A DNA stretch of 64,000 bases from an uncultured Alphaproteobacteria bacterium (GTDB taxonomy: Bacteria > Pseudomonadota > Alphaproteobacteria > MPNO01 > UBA2964): NCBI GenBank assembly GCA_943787225.1, contig CALSLP010000002.1, positions 1 to 64,000 of the forward strand. Direction: 5' to 3'. The notes beneath the pieces were generated by a model. That model ran no database searches and was not told the DNA's origin. It saw only the letters and a list, made by a program, of their open reading frames with translations. Shown one piece after another: positions 60,558 to 64,000 of this stretch. The position numbers were made by a program, and so were the translations under genes. Numbering within the stretch: the stretch's first letter is position 1; each line of letters starts with the position of its first letter.

Positions 60558-61580
60558 CTAAAAGATGAAGGACAGGCTGATGGATCCAAACTGGTCCGTA
60601 TCATCCTGCGTATCGAACTTCCTTGGTGCGGAAAATATGAGTGTAGGCCAATCTTGCGCGGCCCATCACAACCGCGATGCCGCCCTGTATATCGCCAACA
60701 AACGGCTTTTTATTGACGCTATGGCTATCCCGGAAAGTGTTTCCATCGAGGAAAATATTACGAAGCACACCGCGCCCTTCCGCCCCGAAAAACACATACC
60801 AACTCAATCCATCGCTGCGCACGAAATAATCCGAGCCCGGCAAGCTGGGACGAATACGCGGCGGGCCGTAATCATCATGCTTTCGCAAATTGCCACCAAA
60901 CCGCACGGTAAATCCCACCGATGCCTGTGTTAGCACATTACCGAGGCTAACACCGGCATGGGGGTGAAATCAGCGTCAACACCAAAATATTTTTGTGGCG
61001 TCCGCATACGCCATTTCCGTTCGTAATTGAGAAGAATTCCCGGCTCGTTTTTAAGCTGATTGTTCCAGCCATTGGGACGCTGAAAGCCGAACCATTTATG
61101 CCAGGTCTTCTGAACATCCTCTGCAAAGGAGGCGCCACCAACCATGCCAATGTTCAGCTCAATATTGTCGAGCCGCGCGTCCGATACAGAGACGAGCCCA
61201 ACGCCACCATAAAGCCAACCAGCATAGGGCCTTTCATCCCGCAGCAAGGACGTCGCCGCAATATCATCGGGCGTAAATATGCTCTGCCCCAGCGAAAACA
61301 CGACCCGTTTTTTTCCCGCAGGGTCAAACAAGGGAAAGTAGGATGCTCCATCGACAACCCATTGGGGCACAGACTTAGCGGACGGCATCCAGGCCGCCCG
61401 AAATCCATTGGTAAAATGCTGATCACTATTACCAAAATAATCGTTGGCAAACTGTAGGGTGAAAATCTGATCGTCGTCAGTGGTCTGCGCCTGAATGCCG
61501 CTTGTTGCCGACATCAGAATAACAACACTCAACAGGGCCCGTAAAAGCAGCCCACCCCCGTATACGCCAACCCGTCTCAT
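60558..61580 (-). CDS. LpxR-like lipid A 3-O-deacylase family (two frameshifts)
   Basis: The repaired protein has a signal peptide (LLLRALLSVVILMSATSGIQA) and an outer-membrane barrel with the LpxR pattern: FANDYFGNSDQHFTNGFRAAW, SLGQSIFTPDDI, DERPYAGWLYGGVGL, NNQLKNEPGILLNYERKWRM, GVSLGNVLTQASVGFTVRFG and AEGRGVLRNIFLDGNTF. LpxR removes a 3'-linked acyl chain of lipid A. The frame breaks in the GGGGG at 60960-60964 (one base missing) and near 60618 (one extra), the second correction giving EFDTQDDTDQFGSISLSFIF and the stop at 60558. Enzyme activity is inferred from the family. Confidence 0.75.
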
Positions 61581-61785
61581 AGAATTACGCTATCCTGTCT
61601 TTGCCAAACCTCCACCAGATGATCGGAGATATTCATCTGCCAACAATCAAGGAATGGGCGGCATTCTCTGACCAAGAAAGGGAGGGGTCAACAACCTTAA
61701 CGTCAGAGCGTGTGGTTGCACTGCCTCGCGCCGCGAAGCAGAATGCTGCCAAATCAACAACGCTAGTCATTAAGGCATCATTTTC
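61581..61785. other. Gap between divergent lpxR-like and ubiD-like genes
   Basis: No gene is supported here. The region is the divergent promoter space for the lipid A deacylase and the decarboxylase genes. I saw no clear promoter pair. Confidence 0.4.
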
Positions 61786-63193
61786 ATGCGAGACCAATCC
61801 TTCCGCGGCCATGTCCAAAACCTCGAACAACAAGGCGAGCTCGTCCGTGTCGACGCCGAAACAGATCCGCATGAAAACGTTTCAGCCATCGGCTGGAAAA
61901 CATATGACCAGTTTGGCAAATCCACACTGTTCACAAACCTCAAGGGTTTTCCAGGCTGGCGGTTAGCAAGCCAGGTGATAACGGATAGAAGGAAATGGGC
62001 GATTGGGCTCGGTGTCCCCGAAGAAGACGTTATTCCGACTCTCGTCGAACGGATTAAATCCCCAGATTGCGCCAGTGACAATTGACGATGCCAAAGACGC
62101 GCCCGTCAAAGAAGTCATCCTGACAGGCGAGGATGCTGATCTCACCAAGCTTCCTGCAATGTGGACGTCGGAAGAAGACCCCGGTCCCTACATCGCCTCC
62201 GGCATGGCTGTCATAAAAGACCCGGAAACCGGCACTCGGAACATGTCTTATCACCGGCAGCAAATTTTAGGACCGGACCGCAGCGGTTTTCTGATTTGCC
62301 CACGCCATGCCTTGCGGACCTATCAAAAGTATCAGGAGCGTAATGAGGCTATGCCCGTCGCGATGGTCGTCGGTGTCCATCCAGCGATCCTTTATGCCGG
62401 TGGGTTCACGACGCGTTACGGAATCGACGAATTATCGCTCGCGGGCGGGTTGCTCGAAGACCCCGTCAGGCTGGTAAAATGTGAGACCAGTGATCTTGAA
62501 GTACCCGCAGATGCGGAGATGATCATCGAAGGTGAAATCTTGCCAGACGCCATGACAGAAGAAGGTCCCTTTGGCGAAGTAACGGGCGGTTATGCGGAAG
62601 AAGGTTCGACCGAGATATTCGTCGTCAAAGCGATTACCCACCGTAAGGACCCGATTTTCTACGGTATGCATTCAGGCGCCCCTATGACTGACCCTCAGTC
62701 AATCACGGGCACATGTGTAGAGGCGGCGTTGTTTGAACATCTTTCCAAGGTCGAAGGTGGATTGGATTTGTTGGATATCCGATGTCTTGGGGTCTCAGGA
62801 TTAATGGCCGTTGTCATAAAACTCCGCCCACGTATCGCCGGACAGGCCAAGACCGCCCTATTGGCGGCATTGTCCAGCCCCTATCTACATCCTAAATTGG
62901 CAATCGCCATCGACGAGGATATGGATGCCTCTGACCTAAACCAGGTGTTCTGGTCACTCACGACGCGGGTTCACGCTGAACAGGACGTCACCAAGATCGA
63001 TAACACCAGAATCTGGTCGCTTGATAATGCGTCAGATATTGTCCCGGGTATGAGCCCAATGTACCGGATCGGCACTAAAGTGGCGATAGATGCTACAAAA
63101 CCTTGGAGCACGCGGATCGAAGACAAGACACGATTTGACCGCGCCATGCCGACCAATTACGACTCTGTCGACATTGAGGATTTTTTTACGTGA
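61786..63193 (+). CDS. UbiD-family decarboxylase (one frameshift)
   Basis: The repaired protein is about 468 residues and has UbiD family text: SFRGHVQNLEQQGELVRVDAE at the start, APVKEVILTGEDADLTKLPA, YIASGMAVIKDPETGTRNMS, MVVGVHPAILYAGG, GEFGEVTGG-like text in EGPFGEVTGGYAEE and a C-terminal region with LAIAIDEDMDASDLNQVFW. These enzymes use prenylated FMN and need a UbiX partner; none is seen in the window. The frame breaks near 62065, where removing one base joins RIKSP to IAPVTIDDAK. The substrate is unknown; UbiD homologues act on aromatic or unsaturated acids. Confidence 0.82.
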
Positions 63194-63669
63194 GCCGTCC
63201 GAAGATAGATGACGATGAGATATGGCTCGATCCCAATGAGAGCCCTGGCTATCTGATTCGCGACACCAACCTCGCAGTCGGCAAGGCTCTGCGCCGCAAC
63301 CTTTCAAACTACGGCATGACACTCGGCCAGTATTACTTTATGCGGGCATTGTGGATTGAAGAAGGACTCAGTCAGCGTGAATTGTCGCGTCGGGTTGGCA
63401 CAACGGAGCCAACCACCGCCAGTGTGCTGCGTCTCCTTGAAAAAAATGGCCTTGTCCGGCGTGTTCGAAACCGCCGGGATCGACGCACTATTAATATTTC
63501 ACCGACCCAAAAAGGCCGCAACCTCAAGAACGAACTCCTGCACATGGCCATCAAGATCAATGAAATCGCCACGAGCAGCCTAAGTGCTGAAGAAGTTGAA
63601 ACGCTCAAGCGCCTCATGCTGGTCATGAAAACCAATCTCGATCAAGACGAAGAAAACACCACAACTTGA
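63190..63669 (+). CDS. MarR-family transcriptional regulator
   Basis: The 159-residue protein starts at a GTG overlapping the UbiD-like stop by four bases. It has the winged helix of MarR: LSQRELSRRVGTTEPTTASVLRLLEKNGLV, then RVRNRRDRRTINISPTQKG, and helical ends for dimerisation. Overlap with the decarboxylase gene suggests it controls the same operon, probably in response to a phenolic or related acid. Confidence 0.88.
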   Translation: MSRPKIDDDEIWLDPNESPGYLIRDTNLAVGKALRRNLSNYGMTLGQYYFMRALWIEEGLSQRELSRRVGTTEPTTASVLRLLEKNGLVRRVRNRRDRRTINISPTQKGRNLKNELLHMAIKINEIATSSLSAEEVETLKRLMLVMKTNLDQDEENTTT

Positions 63670-63801
63670 CCTTTAACGGGGCGAGAAAGTGCGGTATCTA
63701 AGTAATTAAATTCGCTGATTTCCGGGCTTCTACGGAGATCGCACAAAACAGGTCTGCATTCTTCTCAAAAGAATGCGCTTTTGATTGAACGGAGGACAGC
63801 C

Positions 63802-64000
63802 ATGGCCGACCAAAAAGGAATTTTTCTCGACAAGTCAGGGACAACGGAGCCCAATCCCGAACTCTGGGAACCCGCGATCATTAAAAAGGCAGATTTCGAC
63901 GCTGAAATCGAACGGCTGTCAAAGTTGCCAACACCGAATAACGGGCGCCGTCAAAGCTGGATTGTTCATCCGGACTCTCACAAACTGGGCGTCGGTCTTG
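63802..64000 (+). CDS. Partial gene, possible cupin-type protein, cut by window end
   Basis: An ATG with GGAGGA upstream begins MADQKGIFLDKSGTTEPNPE and continues with RQSWIVHPDSHKLGVGL to the window end, 66 residues. The WIVHPDS...GVGL text is like the start of cupin-type proteins found near UbiD genes, but the cupin motifs themselves would lie beyond the window. It is on the same strand as the MarR and UbiD-like genes. Confidence 0.4.
   Translation, partial: MADQKGIFLDKSGTTEPNPELWEPAIIKKADFDAEIERLSKLPTPNNGRRQSWIVHPDSHKLGVGL

Noticed and set aside
63666..63700. Possible promoter TTGACC...TATCTA before the last gene
   Set aside because: The spacer is about 23 bp, too long for a normal sigma-70 promoter.

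Overview
The window looks like a chromosomal segment of an alphaproteobacterium, most like the Rhodospirillales and their relatives, with moderate GC. The evidence is a circularly permuted two-piece tmRNA gene followed by an alpha-type sspB, a ChvG/ChvI-like two-component system, the hflK-hflC-DUF2065 and degP-serB-miaA-ilvB-ilvN-ilvC-leuA gene order, and the HDAC-like/xseB/ispA/dxs/tlyA cluster. No species can be named from the sequence alone.

Layout. (1) 1-5.2 kb is accessory DNA lying on the 3' side of a tRNA-Lys(CTT) gene. It holds a broken inverse autotransporter (intimin/invasin-type beta-barrel), a complete IS3-family element with a canonical -1 slippery site, a phage-type HGG-motif gene, a lipoprotein trypsin-like protease with a small membrane protein, and about 750 bp with no recognisable gene. 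(2) 5.3-10.9 kb is the cell-shape operon mreB-mreC-mreD-mrdA-rodA (minus strand). (3) 10.9-21.1 kb is branched-chain amino-acid synthesis (ilvB, ilvN, ilvC, leuA), miaA, a MetE-like protein, serB and degP. (4) 21.3-27 kb is envelope quality control: two tiny genes, a ChvG/ChvI-like pair, a BamE-like lipoprotein, a DUF2065 protein, hflC and hflK. (5) 27-33.4 kb holds mrp, a metallo-hydrolase, an orphan molybdenum hydroxylase large subunit, an L,D-transpeptidase, folA and thyA. (6) 33.4-41.8 kb holds ssrA-sspB, class I fumarase, a winged-helix-like protein, an SDR, a Usp, pdxH, a glycine-zipper lipoprotein, fabI and aroC. (7) 41.8-48 kb holds an RNA methyltransferase, tlyA, dxs, ispA, xseB and an HDAC-like deacetylase. 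(8) 48.2-52.9 kb is an RND efflux pair. (9) 52.9-58.5 kb is a sulfur-oxidation block: a persulfide dioxygenase-like hydrolase divergent from a SoeABC-like sulfite dehydrogenase. (10) 58.5-64 kb holds a RidA-like protein with a class V aminotransferase, an LpxR-like lipid A deacylase, a UbiD-family decarboxylase, a MarR regulator and the start of one further gene.

The most important caveat is that at least 23 single-base frameshifts interrupt otherwise well-conserved genes, many of them housekeeping genes (rodA, mrdA, mreC, hflK, dxs, tlyA). Each is repaired by adding or removing one base, often in a short homopolymer. I therefore annotate each such gene over its full repaired span and mark where the frame breaks. 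Sequencing or assembly error is the simplest explanation for most of them, but real decay cannot be excluded, especially for the autotransporter.

Functionally, the clearest joint stories are tagging and adaptor-mediated delivery of rescued proteins (ssrA with sspB), envelope proteolysis and sensing (HflKC, DegP, ChvG/ChvI-like), and sulfide-sulfur oxidation through sulfite to sulfate (persulfide dioxygenase plus SoeABC). I did not find a convincing wholly new system. The best candidates for something undescribed are the tiny gene pair upstream of degP, the lipoprotein protease pair in the island, and the basic tails on the RND adaptor.
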